A program made the translations under genes and the position numbers. A stretch of DNA of 64,000 nt, from the NCBI GenBank assembly GCA_016630955.3, contig CM049997.1, forward strand, positions 434,001 through 498,000, read 5' to 3'. Below, piece after piece: positions 21,247 through 32,591 of this stretch (the stretch's first letter is position 1; every line of letters begins with the position of its first letter). Origin of the DNA: Didymella arachidicola. Lineage: Eukaryota; Ascomycota; Dothideomycetes; Pleosporales; Didymellaceae. The notes under the pieces are model-generated. The model saw only the letters and a program-made list of their open reading frames with translations, was not told where the DNA came from and did no database searches.

Positions 21247-22230
21247 ACGCTACATCAGACTCGTCCTCGGCATCATGGATCCCCTTGTAAAGAAACTTCG
21301 GATACAACCTACCTACACATGTCGAGCAAGAGATATATACTCAACTGTAACCCAGCGCATATACACTGCTTAGTCTTGCCTAGATCTCCTTGAGGCCTGC
21401 GAGCTTTCGTCAAAGTCACTAGGCATACCATCGTGATTCCCTGACCGGTCATGCGCGTTGGTCTGTGAAGAATATCCTCCGTTGAGATGGAGTGCACGCG
21501 CATGGATTGCAAGTCAGCCACGATTTGATCAAGAGCGGCCACACTGTACTGTACCAGCAATACGTATTACTGAGATCACAGAATTGATCTCACTGGACAG
21601 AGAGACGCCAATCACCACCGGAGATGTCTTTGGGTTCAGTAGAAAGATAGAATCAGCGATACTGGGTTCTTACCGTCTCTATACAACGGGTCAACCTCCA
21701 ATGAAACATACTGCAGTACTCTGATCGCGAAGAATTTCCGAGGTCACAATCAATCAGACCTTCCAGACTATAGTCTACCAGACTTCACATACAGTCGCGG
21801 GCTGCTGAGACTGATCTTGGCCGAGCAATTGAGCGACAAAGAACACGAGGATGCAGTGAGCGGTACCATGACCTACTTCCATACATTGCACACATCGACC
21901 AAAAATCGGCGTATGTTCAGAACTGCTGAGGGCCATGTAGGCCTTGCTCCCCTCGACACGAAAGCCAGAGATAGTCTGGTTGTTCAATCTGGGAGCGGAT
22001 CTCTCATGGTCTTGCGGGCAGCCGCCGACTGGACTTGGGTGGTGGTAGGGCAGTGCTACGCGCATGTCCTCATGGATGGAGAGGATGTCTATCGCGGCAA
22101 GTATGCAATAAGGTTCAAGTCACGACGCTTACTGTCAGGAGGCTCGACTAGATCACGACTAGCCTTCGTCAGTCAGGTTGGCGGCACACTCAACAGCGAA
22201 GACGCGGGTCTCAAAGCCGAACACGAATAG
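21247..22230 (+). pseudogene. Decayed, 5'-truncated HET-family gene relic
   Basis: The translated text matches the C-terminal half of HET-family proteins but is broken. One frame reads LGIMDPLVKKLRIQPTYTCRARDIYSTVTQRIYTA, then TAG at 21371-21373. It continues in the same frame as LDLLEACELSSKSLGIPS, then TGA at 21434-21436 exactly where the intact neighbour has the Trp of IPSWVPDWS, followed by FPDRS. That frame ends at TGA 21722-21724. A different frame then carries the final HET block (NRRMFRTAEGHVGLAPLDTKARD...CYAHVLMDGEDVYRG) to 22230. No N-terminal HET domain is present upstream. Three stops, one frame change and a lost 5' half make a functional product unlikely. It is described only in its present, broken state. 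Confidence 0.8.
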
Positions 22231-22979
22231 GACAAGCCACCAGCGCTCTTCGTGTTTCAGGAAACTCTCCGAGCTGCTGCTGTAAGTCCAGGACTTCACA
22301 CTTGTCTGCGGCGGAAATACTAGCCTACCCGGCCTCCAACAGGACCCATCGAACTACACCGGCCTCTTCTGCAGCCACTTCCATAACGCACACCCGCAGA
22401 GCGCCCTTGCTTTTCCACCCAGCCCCCGGGCCTGCTACAAACGGCCCACGGTCCACGCGCTGTGGCACCGAGTATGACACAATCCGTCCTGCCGAGCGCA
22501 CCGAGGCGGTAGCACAGTGGGCATTCGAGGCACCGGGCGCTTACCAGTGGTGTGATCGTCTTCGCCTTTCTAATTCGAACCGTAGAGTCGGCGAGCCGCC
22601 GTGGCGACTCGTCACTGCACCACCCCGACTGCTCTCGCTACCATCACCCAAGGGGAATCGACGTAGTAAGTATTGTAATAATTTTGATTCGTCTGTGCGT
22701 CCAGACACTCAATCTGTCTCTGCGTAGTACCACTCAATCCCATACTAAGTGACTGACTTCCAACTCAAACATAAACGCAAAGGTATCTCGCGGAGATTCT
22801 CAATGAACGACGACAAAAGGGAAAGGTTGCGTCCCAGATATATCCCAATGAAAAATGTACAAAAGCACCCGTGATCGCCAGCCATGCTCAAAAATGACCC
22901 TGATCTCAGATTGAAGAAGAGAAATAACGATGCGCGATGCGCTATGCCGCTTGAGCTGAGGAATATACACACGCGTGGC
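22231..22979. other. Intergenic, 749 bp
   Basis: This lies between the HET relic and the 3' end of the tetraspan gene. An open stretch at 22302-22727 has no start ATG at its head, no recognisable homology and an atypical composition, so I do not call it. The right part should be the tetraspan gene's 3' untranslated region. Confidence 0.45.
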
Positions 22980-24532
22980 TTATCGCGTCACATGGTGACC
23001 GAAGTCAAACCCTTGTTGTTGCTGTGGTGGTGGGTATGAGGGCGAAGCCAGTGGTGTGTAAGCTCCCGGGATGGGGACAGCAGCGTATTGCTGCTCGCCC
23101 GGTGCAGCGGCCATGTGGTCGTTATGTCTCTCGAAGCCTGGAGATAGAGGAGGCATCGGTGGCGAGACGGTCTGGGATCGTGCAGGTGCGTCGAAACCGT
23201 CCTGGCTCAGCTTTGGTGTTGCGCCGGTGACCTTGATTGGTGGCGCTTGCAGTGTGAATGGCTGTGGCTGGACAATCTCACGAACCTGGGCGTACTGAAC
23301 CTTGCCGTCCTCGCTGTCATGAGCCATGCCGTTAGGGTCCACGTAATCCGGATGTCCCGGAGGTGGGCGCCAGCCGCCTGAGCGGGGCGAAAGAGGACCA
23401 AATCCTGGGGTGTTTGGTGCTGACTGCGAGCGGAGCTGGGCAAGGTAGAGATCAGAGCGGGCCTTATCGCGGACAGCCATAGACTTCCTGAGCTTCCTCT
23501 TAGACCAGAACCGGTAGAATACGATGCCGTAAATGATGATGCAGAGGACCTCAATGACGACTTCGATGATGCAGCAAACAAGTGCCCAGTTCTGAAGACG
23601 ACAGACAAGGCCGTAAGCGATGTCATCTTCGAACAGATGTCGTCTCTTGTTGTCGACGCAGGACCAACCCCACATGTCTTTGTTGTTATTCTGCGCTTTG
23701 CTTTGGTTGAAGACAGCCGCGCCTACAGCCCACATAATGATACTGAAGATGAAAAATCCTACGGCGAAGATGGTGTAGTAGGCGGCAACTTTCTCGGCTT
23801 TGTTGTGGCCTCCCCGGAAGTACGCAATCATAACCGTGATGGACATGACCAGCGAGATGACAGCGATGACCAAGAGAAGAATCTGGGGCCAGGTCTTGGT
23901 ATTGTCGGCCCATGGTGGCAGGTTGTTGCGCTTTGGTAGCGTTTTTGTTGCGTGGAAAATGGATAGAGCTGCTGCGAGCATAGCAAGGACGATCAAACTG
24001 CAGGCGAAGTTGATTCCACGAAGGAAGATCTTCGCGATCCTTACTCGAACCTTGACTTTCTGGGGATTGTCAGCTATGCTTGAGTGGAGACTGGACCGTT
24101 TCGACTTACAATATCCTTTGCCTGCTCCTTCTCCAGGGAAGATTCCTGCTTTTCGAGATCGCGTTCCTCTTTGAAGGTAGGGCTCAAGATCATGCTTGGT
24201 CTACCGGGTGTCCTTGGTGGCGCACCAGGCGACTTCAGCGCACTCTTCAGGGGAGCGCCCCTTGGTGTTGGGGGAGGAAGGTAAGTCCTGTCTGTTTCCT
24301 CCATCTCGACTGACTGGACGTAGCCGAAGCCTACGTCTGACACTTGAGGTTGCGGCTTGTAGTGGGTAGTAGGATACGCGAATGGCGACTTTGGTGCGTC
24401 GATGGGCGAGTACACAGATGTTGCTTCAGCGAAGCGTGCTGTGCGAGGTGTCTTGACTTCTGACGAGGTCGAGTCGTCTGTGTTTCGTCTTTCAATCGTA
24501 ACTGTGAGACCCTTCTTATTGTTGGTTGACAT
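22980..24532 (-). CDS. Orphan tetraspan (MARVEL-like) membrane protein, 500 aa
   Basis: Two minus-strand exons (24110-24532, 22980-24059) with a 50-nt intron join as AKDI-KVKVRVRIAKIF. The start is ATG 24532 (MSTNNKKGLTV). Residues 1-145 are cytosolic-looking and Pro/Ser-rich. Four hydrophobic helices follow at about 153-176, 200-222, 234-258 and 298-325, with a Cys-containing loop between helices 3 and 4 (WGWSCVDNKRR, YGLVCRL). The last 170 residues are Pro/Gly/Gln-rich and end QQQQGFDFGHHVTR. The four-helix layout resembles MARVEL or claudin-like fungal plasma-membrane proteins, but I cannot name the family. A role in membrane organisation is only a guess. No signal peptide was seen; helix 1 probably acts as the membrane-insertion signal. 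Confidence 0.75.
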
Positions 24533-26699
24533 CCTTAAGCTTCGAACGTTCACGTGGCGGGAGAGTGCGCTCTCATGAGAGGTTTGTGGTATGATAGAGT
24601 GGCAGAGGTGTATGGAAGGACAACGACTATAATCCAGGCCAGCTTAGACCAGTCGCAAGGGTACAGAGGTGTGCAGTAAGAGAGACAGAATGCAGAGACG
24701 CACAAGGTATTACAATGAGACCTGCTAGAGAGCAGACAAGAGGCAACGGGCGAAGCGCTGACTTAAGATAGTAGGCGCTTCGAGGGCTACGAACTCGTGG
24801 ATTGGATAGAGAGATGCACGGGTAGCGGCCGGTGGAGAGATCGGAACGATAGTGGGCGGGTACTTACAACGTATAAAAAGCAAGATGCCTGCACGACTGC
24901 AGGTGCCCGTCTGATAGGTCAAGCGGGGAGACAAGGTGGTTGCAATGGCGCGCAGAGGAGGACGAGGAGTGGTGGCCCCAAAATAGACGCCCGGATGAAC
25001 TCAATAAACGAGGCCCAAGGTATGCGCGGCCAGACCAGCGCGCTGCTGTGCGGAAATGTTGGTCTTAAGATATCTGACAGCTTGCTGATCCTGCTGTCAG
25101 CACGATTGTGGAATGAAGTCCAGAGCGGCGCTGTCGTCAATCGTCAAGGTCGTACGTATGCTCCTTTGCGCCCCAGAGACGGTGAAGTCTTCCAGAGAAA
25201 AAGGAAGCCCGCAGAGAATGGCCATGTTCGCACCTCGTGTCCCTCGGGCGCAAAGCTCTGCCGAGTCTACGGGCGCTCGAAATCCAGGGCATTGGATCTC
25301 CAACGTCCAATTGCTGAGAGCTGTTTCGCGCCTGCAAAACGCGACATGGCCTGTACGAAAGGTGAGTGGTTGGAGCACACAGGGACTGTGCATTGATGTA
25401 CATTTGCGCTAGGCAGATTAAGCTCAAAAGCTCAGCGGGTAAGCACGCATCCCGCCAATCGTGATCCGCAGGTGCCCTAAGACCTCTGGGAAGGCGCCAC
25501 CCCGCTTGCTAGTTTGGAGTCCAGCACGACCTCGAGTCCAAGACGGTCGACATGGACAGAGCCTCGAGTTTTGTCTTGCCTCGAGTCGCTGTCTCAATTG
25601 CCGCCTGCCAGGGCAAAAGAGCACCATGCCGTCGGCGCTGATTCCATGACTGATCGCCGCGAGTAAGTTTGCCACAGTTGTCAGCTCACGTCTTACCAGT
25701 TCGTCGAGCCGTGACGGACGGCTGGCTGGGAATGTGAGCACGGTAGCGTCGCCTATCAGCGCAGGCTTGTGCCCGCGGCTGCAGGAGCCCAGCACAAGGC
25801 ACATCGCATAAGACGCTAATTAGCCACGCGTTGGCCAGGTTGTGCAGCACACCAGCAGTCAACTGGGATATTTACCTGGATTTCTTCCATGCCCTAGCCA
25901 GGTGTAGACAAATCCGTTTCGAAACTCTGACGCCTATTTTTGGGGCCTTTTGCGCATTGCAGAGTGGCACGCGGGCCGCAAAGATCTGCCATGCGTTCAA
26001 CGGTCGTGGTCAATCAGTGCGCTGGCCTGTTCGACAAGCCTCTGAATTCGTCCACGTTGTACCTGCGAGGTGTGGTTGCATTTCCCATACCGTGCAGCTC
26101 TTGGTATTGGACAAGGTAGAGAATCCCCCTCTCTGAAAGCCTTCTTGATAAGCCACCTATCCAACATCACCAACATGCATGAGATTCCAGCCGAGGAGCA
26201 GTGTCAAGCGAGAACGGTATCTACCGGATTGCCACCCTGCCTTGCTTGCGACCGAGACATGCAAGATGGGCCGAAAATCTCACAGGTCACGTTCTTACAA
26301 TCTTGTGTAAGCCCGGCTGCAGAGGTGGCTACTTTTACAAAATGCCTTACATTGTTCGCATCTCACTATCACGAGTTCGGTGTATTGCACGCACTGTGTG
26401 TTACCTTCTAGCCTTCAATGCCGTCACGACTGCAGCCTCACGCATCATTCGACGTCGCCCGGCGATGCACTCACACGACTCACGTGCCCTCGCGCGCATC
26501 TCATCTCTGAAGCAGATTTGTAGTCATCAATCATAAGGATAACGTGAAGAACCCGAGGCATGTCATCGCAGATGTGCCCAGAAACCCACCAAGTGTAAGA
26601 GAAAGACCAGCTATAATTACGGACTGAAAAGGCTAGCTAATGCAAAGAGTACAAAAACTTAATTGCAACGCTCCTATCAAATATGCCACACCTCCAAAC
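24533..26699. other. Gene-poor stretch, about 2.2 kb
   Basis: Open frames exist on both strands, but none has an ATG with plausible codon use, splice joins or homology I recognise. The first 300 or so bases should be the leader and promoter of the tetraspan gene. The stretch next to 26700 should be the 3' end of the disordered gene. No tRNA, repeat array or transposon was recognised. Confidence 0.45.
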
Positions 26700-28211
26700 T
26701 TAACGACCAGTCCCACGTTGCGTCGCTGGAGCATGACTAAAGTCGGGGCAGTTCCCATCACTCCTACGCCCAGAAAAAAGCGGCTCAGGCACCAAGGTCT
26801 CATCAATGCGCTCAGTAGAAGTCTCGTCTGCGCTCAGCGCACCCCTACCCATAATCATCTCCGCATACACATTGCCCTCGCACAAACCCTGACATGCAAA
26901 GCTCTCGTCCGAAGCCGGACGCTTCTTGGGCTTGTAGAATGTTGGCATCGCTGGCATCGCGGGTATGACGGGTAGTGTAGGATGTGCGAGCTTATTGAGC
27001 CAGGTTGGTGACGAAGGGATCTTGGGCTTACCTTTGGTCCACTCGGTCACTCGAGGTGTGAGCTCAGCGGAGGGGCTGGCTGCTATCTGCTGCATGGGTA
27101 TGGGGCGCGATATCTTAGCTTTAAGCGCGTCATGCGCTTTTTCTGCTTTGCTTGGTTTGGGCTTACCTTCCGGCGGAATGGGGAATTTGGAGGTGTCTGT
27201 GAAGTCGTCGAGCCATGTCTTTGTTGAATGTTGCGCAAGGCCTTGTGGGAGGCTCTTGGTGTCCTCTTGAGCTGAGATAGGCTGCTTTTCTGACGGTGCA
27301 GAATGTATCATTTGTGTTGGGAGTGGCTCCCAGGGCGCATCCACTGGCGAGTCTTCTACGGGCTCTCGTGCTTGCTTCTCTGATATCGAAGAGCAGTAAA
27401 GCGGAGTGCGAGGAAGGGGCTTGTTGATATTCAACACTCTATCCTTCTCATCTCGTCGTCGCCGCATCGGCGTTGCATCAAGTGGAGGTAACGGTGGTAA
27501 CGGCTTGTTGATGTTCCTCTCCAATACTGTGCGCCGAAGCTTGACAGGCACCTCTTGTGAGGTGTATGAGATATTTCCATAGCTTACCACTGAGTCGTTT
27601 CGTGTTCGTAGGTTATGCGTGTCAGCGGTGCGATAAGTCTGCGGTAATTGCCGTACCGATAGAGCTGGATGTTGCTGTTGACCGACTGGGTTTGCTTCAT
27701 TCTGCTGCCTGTGTGAGCATATCTCGGACTCAGCGATGGTCTTACGTTCTTTCAAGTAGCTAGTCATGCCTGCTAGGAACGTCTGGGCCTCCCCTGGAGG
27801 ACCATTATCATGAATATCTTTCAGCCTGCGATAGTGCTTTCTAAAGAACGACTCTTTCAGAGCGACCTGATCTTGCTCTTTGGAGGTCTCGGTCTGCGAC
27901 GTATCAAGTTCTTTCGGCAACCGATCGTAGTCATTACCACGAGGGAACAAGGTCACAACGGACGTTGTGCGGGCGCCAGTGGAGGCCGCCGCGGTATGCT
28001 GATCAGATGGTCGAGCAGCAGCCTCATATGCTTGGGCTGTATCGAGTGTATACAAATCGCTGAAATATTTTGACGCCCTAGGAGACAACTCTCCAGCATC
28101 ACTATCCCAGGTCTCGCCAGTTGGTGTCGGATTGTATGGGTCTAAACATCCATGGTCTGGCCGCGGGCGGTCCACTCCATCCCGCTGTGCATGTGCATGG
28201 TTAGTGTGCAT
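26700..28211 (-). CDS. Orphan disordered Pro-rich protein, 503 aa
   Basis: Single exon, ATG 28211 (MHTNHAHAQRDG). The protein is hydrophilic and Pro/Ser/Thr-rich, with no membrane segment or enzyme motif. Near the N-terminus it reads DPYNPTPTGETWDSDAG and SPRASKYFSDLYTL. A short charged segment follows at about 120-150 (FFRKHYRRLKDIHDN). Near the middle a motif is repeated: NINKPLPPLPPLD and then NINKPLPRTPL about 35 residues on, resembling proline-rich ligands for SH3 domains. A C-terminal segment (FACQGLCEGNVYAEMIMG) contains the only clustered Cys residues. I do not recognise the family. Being long, unbroken and having a clean ATG makes it a likely gene; function is unknown. Confidence 0.65.
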   Translation of the reverse strand: MHTNHAHAQRDGVDRPRPDHGCLDPYNPTPTGETWDSDAGELSPRASKYFSDLYTLDTAQAYEAAARPSDQHTAAASTGARTTSVVTLFPRGNDYDRLPKELDTSQTETSKEQDQVALKESFFRKHYRRLKDIHDNGPPGEAQTFLAGMTSYLKERKTIAESEICSHRQQNEANPVGQQQHPALSVRQLPQTYRTADTHNLRTRNDSVVSYGNISYTSQEVPVKLRRTVLERNINKPLPPLPPLDATPMRRRRDEKDRVLNINKPLPRTPLYCSSISEKQAREPVEDSPVDAPWEPLPTQMIHSAPSEKQPISAQEDTKSLPQGLAQHSTKTWLDDFTDTSKFPIPPEGKPKPSKAEKAHDALKAKISRPIPMQQIAASPSAELTPRVTEWTKGKPKIPSSPTWLNKLAHPTLPVIPAMPAMPTFYKPKKRPASDESFACQGLCEGNVYAEMIMGRGALSADETSTERIDETLVPEPLFSGRRSDGNCPDFSHAPATQRGTGR

Positions 28212-29001
28212 GTCGAAGGAACTTACAAAGTAAGGTCAATTACGTATGACAATGCTTCGAGGGACCGCAAAGGCTAGTCTGCTTCTACGGGCTTTTTGTG
28301 TTACTTGTTACTTCGTGTTGAATGCTGGGTTCAGCAGATCGGATTGCTTGCGTCAAGAAAAGGGATTTCAATGGATAAGCTCGTTTCAAGTACACATTGT
28401 GCAGGTACGAAGAAAATAGCCACATTGTGATTCGCGATGCGAGGCCTTGAGCGAGCCACTGAACAAAGCAAGCTTTGTTCTCGCACATCGTTGGAGGCGG
28501 CGATGCAATGCGACAACTTCCAGGAACCTCGCGATCGAAAGGACACGCCGCACGATACTGTGTCGATGATTGGCTTTCCCGTAAATTCATCGTGTGGTAT
28601 CGATACTCTCATATGATCGCCATATTCCGGAGATGGTGGTCGTCGAACACCTCGGAAGGCAGATGGGGAGTCCCGGGACCGGCGTTACCTTACGTATTCC
28701 TATTTACACGAGGCTAGCAACGGATCAACCTTCCGTACGGCCAGCCTCACCATTCTACGTTTCGTAGAGTTGGGAAGCCCAGTGCTAGGTGTATCATAGC
28801 TGAGGAGAGCTCTGGAGACTCTAAAGTCCGTCAGCTCGATTGTAAATACCCATTAAATAAGGGATGCTTTCAATGTCTTATATGAACTTGGGTATTTGAT
28901 TGCATTTGTTGCATCTTGTATATGGAAATCGTCGCTATATCATAATCATTGCACTTCTAAACGGTGCTTTTCGTGAATTATGTTCTTCCTCGTGCACATC
29001 T
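28212..29001. other. Intergenic, 790 bp
   Basis: This lies between the disordered gene's start and the enolase stop, both on the minus strand. It should hold the promoter of the former and the 3' untranslated region of enolase, which is A/T-rich near 28850-28990. No gene was seen. Confidence 0.5.
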
Positions 29002-30416
29002 TTAGATGTTGACAGAGGTCCTGAACTTGGAACCGGCGTAGATGGCGTTGTCACCAAGCTCCTCCTCGATACGGAGGATCTGGTTGAGCTTGGCAAGACG
29101 CTCGGAGCGGGCGGGAGCACCAGTCTTGATCTGACCAGCGCGAAGACCGACAACGATATCAGCGATGGTGACATCCTCAGTCTCACCAGAGCGGTGAGAA
29201 ACCATGACACCCCAGTCGGCGCCGAAAGCGTCCTTGGCAGCCTGGATGGCCTCGGTGATTGTACCGATCTGGTTGACCTTCAGGAGAAGGGCGTTGCAAG
29301 ACTTCTGCTCGATGGCCTTCTTGATGAATTCAGGGTTGGTGACTGTCAGATCATCACCGACAATCTGGAAGTCAGAGGTCTTGAAGAAGTAAGACCAGGC
29401 CTCCCAGTCGTCCTCGGCGAAGGGATCCTCGATGGAGACGATGGGGTACTTCTGGGAGAGGGACTTGTAGAGCTCAGCGAGCTGCTCGTAGGTGAGCCAC
29501 TTGCTCTTGTCGCTCTCGGGGTTCTTGAAGTCGAGGTCGTACTTCTTCTCCTCGGCCTTGTAGAACTCGCTGGAAGCAACGTCCATGGCGATCTTGATCT
29601 GGCCAGTGTAACCGGCAGCCTCGATGGCCTCAGTGATGAGGTCGAGGGCCTCCTCGGGGGTCTGAATATCGGGAGCGACACCACCCTCGTCACCAACGTT
29701 GCCGGCGGACTGGCCGTACTTCTTCTTGGCGAGGGTCTTGAGCTTCTGGTAGACCTCAGCACCCTGGCGCATGGCCTCGGTGAAGGTAGGAGCCTCACTG
29801 TATGTTGTTAGACAAGCCGACAGACTAGACACTGGAGAGGACGTACGAAGGAACAATCATGAACTCCTGGAAAGCCATGCGGCCACCAGCGTGGGAACCA
29901 CCGTTGAGAACGTTCATGAAAGGAACGGGCAGAACGTAGGGCTTCTTGGTGCCGGCCAAGTCGGAGATGTGAGCGTAGAGAGGTACACCCTTCTCAGCGG
30001 CAGCGGCCTTAGCGATGGCCATGGAGACACCGAGGATGGCGTTGGCACCGAGCTCAGTCTTGTTCTTGGTTCCATCAAGCTTGTTGAGGAAAGCATCAAC
30101 AGCGGACTGGTCCTTGACGTCGATGTTCTCCTTGATCAGAGCAGGAGCGATCTTGTCGTTGACGTTGGCAACGGCCTTGGTGACACCCTTGCCGCCCCAC
30201 TTGCTCTTGTCACCATCGCGGAGCTCGCAAGCCTCATGAGAACCGGTGGAGGCACCGGAGGGGACGATGGCGCGGTGAAGGCCAGTCTCGGTGACGATAT
30301 CGACCTCGACGGTGGGGTTACCCTAAACTAATCAGAATGCTGTCAATGGGTGGGCTCAAGTAGGGACATACGCGAGAGTCGTAGACGGAGCGGGCGTGGA
30401 TCTTGGTGATGGCCAT
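29002..30416 (-). CDS. ENO1: Enolase (2-phosphoglycerate hydratase)
   Basis: Three minus-strand exons (30372-30416, 29847-30322, 29002-29797) give 438 aa, the standard enolase length. The start reads [23 protein letters not shown]. The family's signature parts are present: SGASTGSHEACELRDGD, NVLNGGSHAGGRMAFQEFMI, NVGDEGGVAPD and LLLKVNQIGTITEAIQ, with VMVSHRSGETED near the end. It interconverts 2-phosphoglycerate and phosphoenolpyruvate in glycolysis and gluconeogenesis, in the cytosol, as a dimer needing magnesium. Codon use is strongly biased to C-ending codons, as expected for a highly expressed gene. A TATATATA box lies about 70 bp upstream of the start (separate entry). The first exon is only 15 codons. 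Confidence 0.97.
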
Positions 30417-30484
30417 GGTGTGTGTGTGTACTGGATTGATCAGTAAAGAGTCAATTGAAGGTGTGGAGCTGAGCAGCAGTCGAG

Positions 30485-30492
30485 TATATATA
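30485..30492 (-). promoter_or_regulatory. TATA box of the enolase gene
   Basis: The palindromic octamer TATATATA lies 69-76 bp upstream of the enolase ATG. It is one of few clear TATA boxes in the window and fits strong expression. Assignment is by position and sequence only. Confidence 0.6.
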
Positions 30493-31584
30493 GGTGCAAT
30501 TCAGCCCTATGGTATGTGCTCGAGAGACTACAGCGTTCTAGTCAAGCGTCACCGGCCGGTGATGAGGTGGATCCTGAAGAAACCCTCGACCATTGCCCAG
30601 CCCTTGACTGTTAGAGGCCGGCGGAGCCTCAAACTGGCATAGGTGTGGGATGGCACGGCCGGCCGCGGATGGGAGGCTGAAGCAGAGCTTGACCTACCAG
30701 GCGGATGTGAAAAAGTTGCACTGATGTTTTGTTTGGGTGGGGTGTCAAGCTTAAGTAGTTGGGAGAGTTGCGACTGCCCCTCCTTCAGCTTGGTGCAGTC
30801 GCGACCTTCTCAGCAGATCGAGCCCCGCCACGCCGTGGAACCCATTGGCCGCCGCCGCGCATGTGCCGTAAGAGGGTGCATTAATCGTATCGCAAAAGCA
30901 TCGGAGCGGCTGTCACGGCGATGACTGTCTTCTAGAATTGTTGGGATGAGGCTTCCACGACCGTTGGTCGTCAATCTAATTACCCCTCCAGCCCACCATG
31001 TACGTAGCGGCTTTGAAAGTCTTCTCCAAGACCCCTCGGAGCTGCTGGAATTCCTCATAACAGCTTTCTCAGGCTTCAAAATACCACTCTTGAAGCCATT
31101 GCATCTCCGCCCTGCGCCGCTGCATCTGTGTCTTATGATTGTTTAGCCATTCATCGCCCGGGAAACCCTCGAACCATATTCAGGTCTACAAAATGCATTG
31201 AATGACGTACGCAACGGGCCAAACCAACCAGATATGGTTGCTCAGTTCTCGTGTTTGTCTCAAAACAGGGCTTGCTACAGCATCTGCAAACAGCATTGTT
31301 TGATTACTCGAATTACGTTGAACACGCTATGTGCCTGACAGGGCAAGTACCCTCATGACGCCAGTGCGCCGATCGCCCAGAACATGCAATTGCCAAGCTC
31401 GACTTTGAAGCTTGCACATGGTATTCACTCTGTGCCACGCTGCAATACTGTCCAGAGCGCGCGACTGAAATCACAGAGAAAGCAGACCTTCACGTCATTA
31501 CCACTCTCGAAACGACGAGTACTTTCGACACACGTGATAATGAAGCACTTGGAATTGACTCTGATTCTGCCACGCGCCTACGGT
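30493..31584. other. Intergenic, about 1.1 kb
   Basis: This lies between the enolase promoter and the 3' end of the HCNGP-like gene, both on the minus strand. It probably contains upstream activating sites of enolase. No gene or repeat was recognised. Confidence 0.45.
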
Positions 31585-32370
31585 TTATCTTCTCCTCTTG
31601 GGCGAAACTTCTCGGCTCCTGTGGTCTAATCCTTTCCTTTTACCCGTCGACCCAGACGGAGTGCTTGTACGGCTCGCAGCGCCGGAATTTGCGGCAGGGA
31701 CAAACTCTCTTGGTGCGCCGGATTGCTTCTGCTCCCTCATCTTTAGTATTTTCTTCTGTGACAATCGTAGCTCCTCAACATATACCCAGGGAGCAAACAC
31801 TGTAGGGACAGCGAGCTCTTCTGGCAGTGTAGAAGCGTACTGTTCCTCCTCACTAAGGCCAGCAAAGTCCATCAGCTTTTGCGAATGACCTGGATCGCGC
31901 AGCACTGCTGAGCTCTCAAGTCGCTGATTAAAGTGCTGACCGTTTCTCTTCAGCTCTAGAAACTGAGCGAACTTCTTTGTTGCTCGCTGTGGCGGCGATC
32001 CCGGCGGTGAAGGCGGTATATCGAGTTTAGGTACGGTGGGTAAGGTCAAGTTCTGAATGATGGCTCGACTGGATGTATATGGTGAGCCTGGCGTAAGGTT
32101 GTCGTTGTGGTCATTGTCTGGAGGAGGAGGCGACACAGTTGGCCCTTGTGCGGGTCCATTGAGTGAGGCAGATGGTGGTGGAGCGGCTCGCGAAGAAGCT
32201 GGTTTGGGAAGGGCCTCGGGTGCGGGTGCAGGTGCTGCTACAGGAACGTTCGCCAGCTCAATATTAGTAGCTATCGAGGTCCTCCTGGGCGCATACTTGA
32301 GACTCACCTTAGGCGCAGTCGCTGGCAGTTGCTCGTCCTCATCACTGCTCTCATAGTTGACTCCCAGCAT
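31585..32370 (-). CDS. HCNGP/SAP30BP-family protein
   Basis: Single exon, 261 aa, ATG 32370 (MLGVNYESSDEDEQLP). The N-terminus is acidic and then Pro/Ala-rich. The conserved block KKFAQFLELKRNGQHFNQRLESSAVLRDPGHSQKLMDFAGL at about residues 130-170 matches the HCNGP domain (PF07818) of SAP30BP-like proteins. In animals SAP30BP is linked to transcriptional control and, through RBM17, to splicing of short introns. The C-terminus is basic (KRKGLDHRSREVSPKRRR) and looks like a nuclear signal. It is divergent from the proteasome gene across 221 bp. The family call is good; its role in fungi is inferred. Confidence 0.82.
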   Translation of the reverse strand: MLGVNYESSDEDEQLPATAPKVSLKYAPRRTSIATNIELANVPVAAPAPAPEALPKPASSRAAPPPSASLNGPAQGPTVSPPPPDNDHNDNLTPGSPYTSSRAIIQNLTLPTVPKLDIPPSPPGSPPQRATKKFAQFLELKRNGQHFNQRLESSAVLRDPGHSQKLMDFAGLSEEEQYASTLPEELAVPTVFAPWVYVEELRLSQKKILKMREQKQSGAPREFVPAANSGAASRTSTPSGSTGKRKGLDHRSREVSPKRRR

Positions 32371-32591
32371 GGCGCGTGTGTGAGGTGAACGAGCGACCGC
32401 GGGAGTTCCTGCGGACGGCGTTGGTCATAGCTCAAACTGCTGCACCGCCAAGCAACGTCGCAAGCGTGAGCTGCCTGCCATCATCAACCACTCACCTCCA
32501 CACGACGCCGTCTTGCCGCCAGTTCACGCCGTTCACCCCAGAGCAGTCCATTTGGAAACAACACCCAATACCCCAGATACCGCCGAACACG

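Noticed and set aside
24797..25396. 199-codon plus-strand frame in the gene-poor stretch
   Set aside because: No ATG at its head, no homology, an odd residue mix and no supporting splice signals.
28900..29811. Plus-strand frame of about 300 codons opposite enolase
   Set aside because: It is the antisense of strongly C-biased enolase codons and reads as Leu/Val/Gly-rich shadow text.
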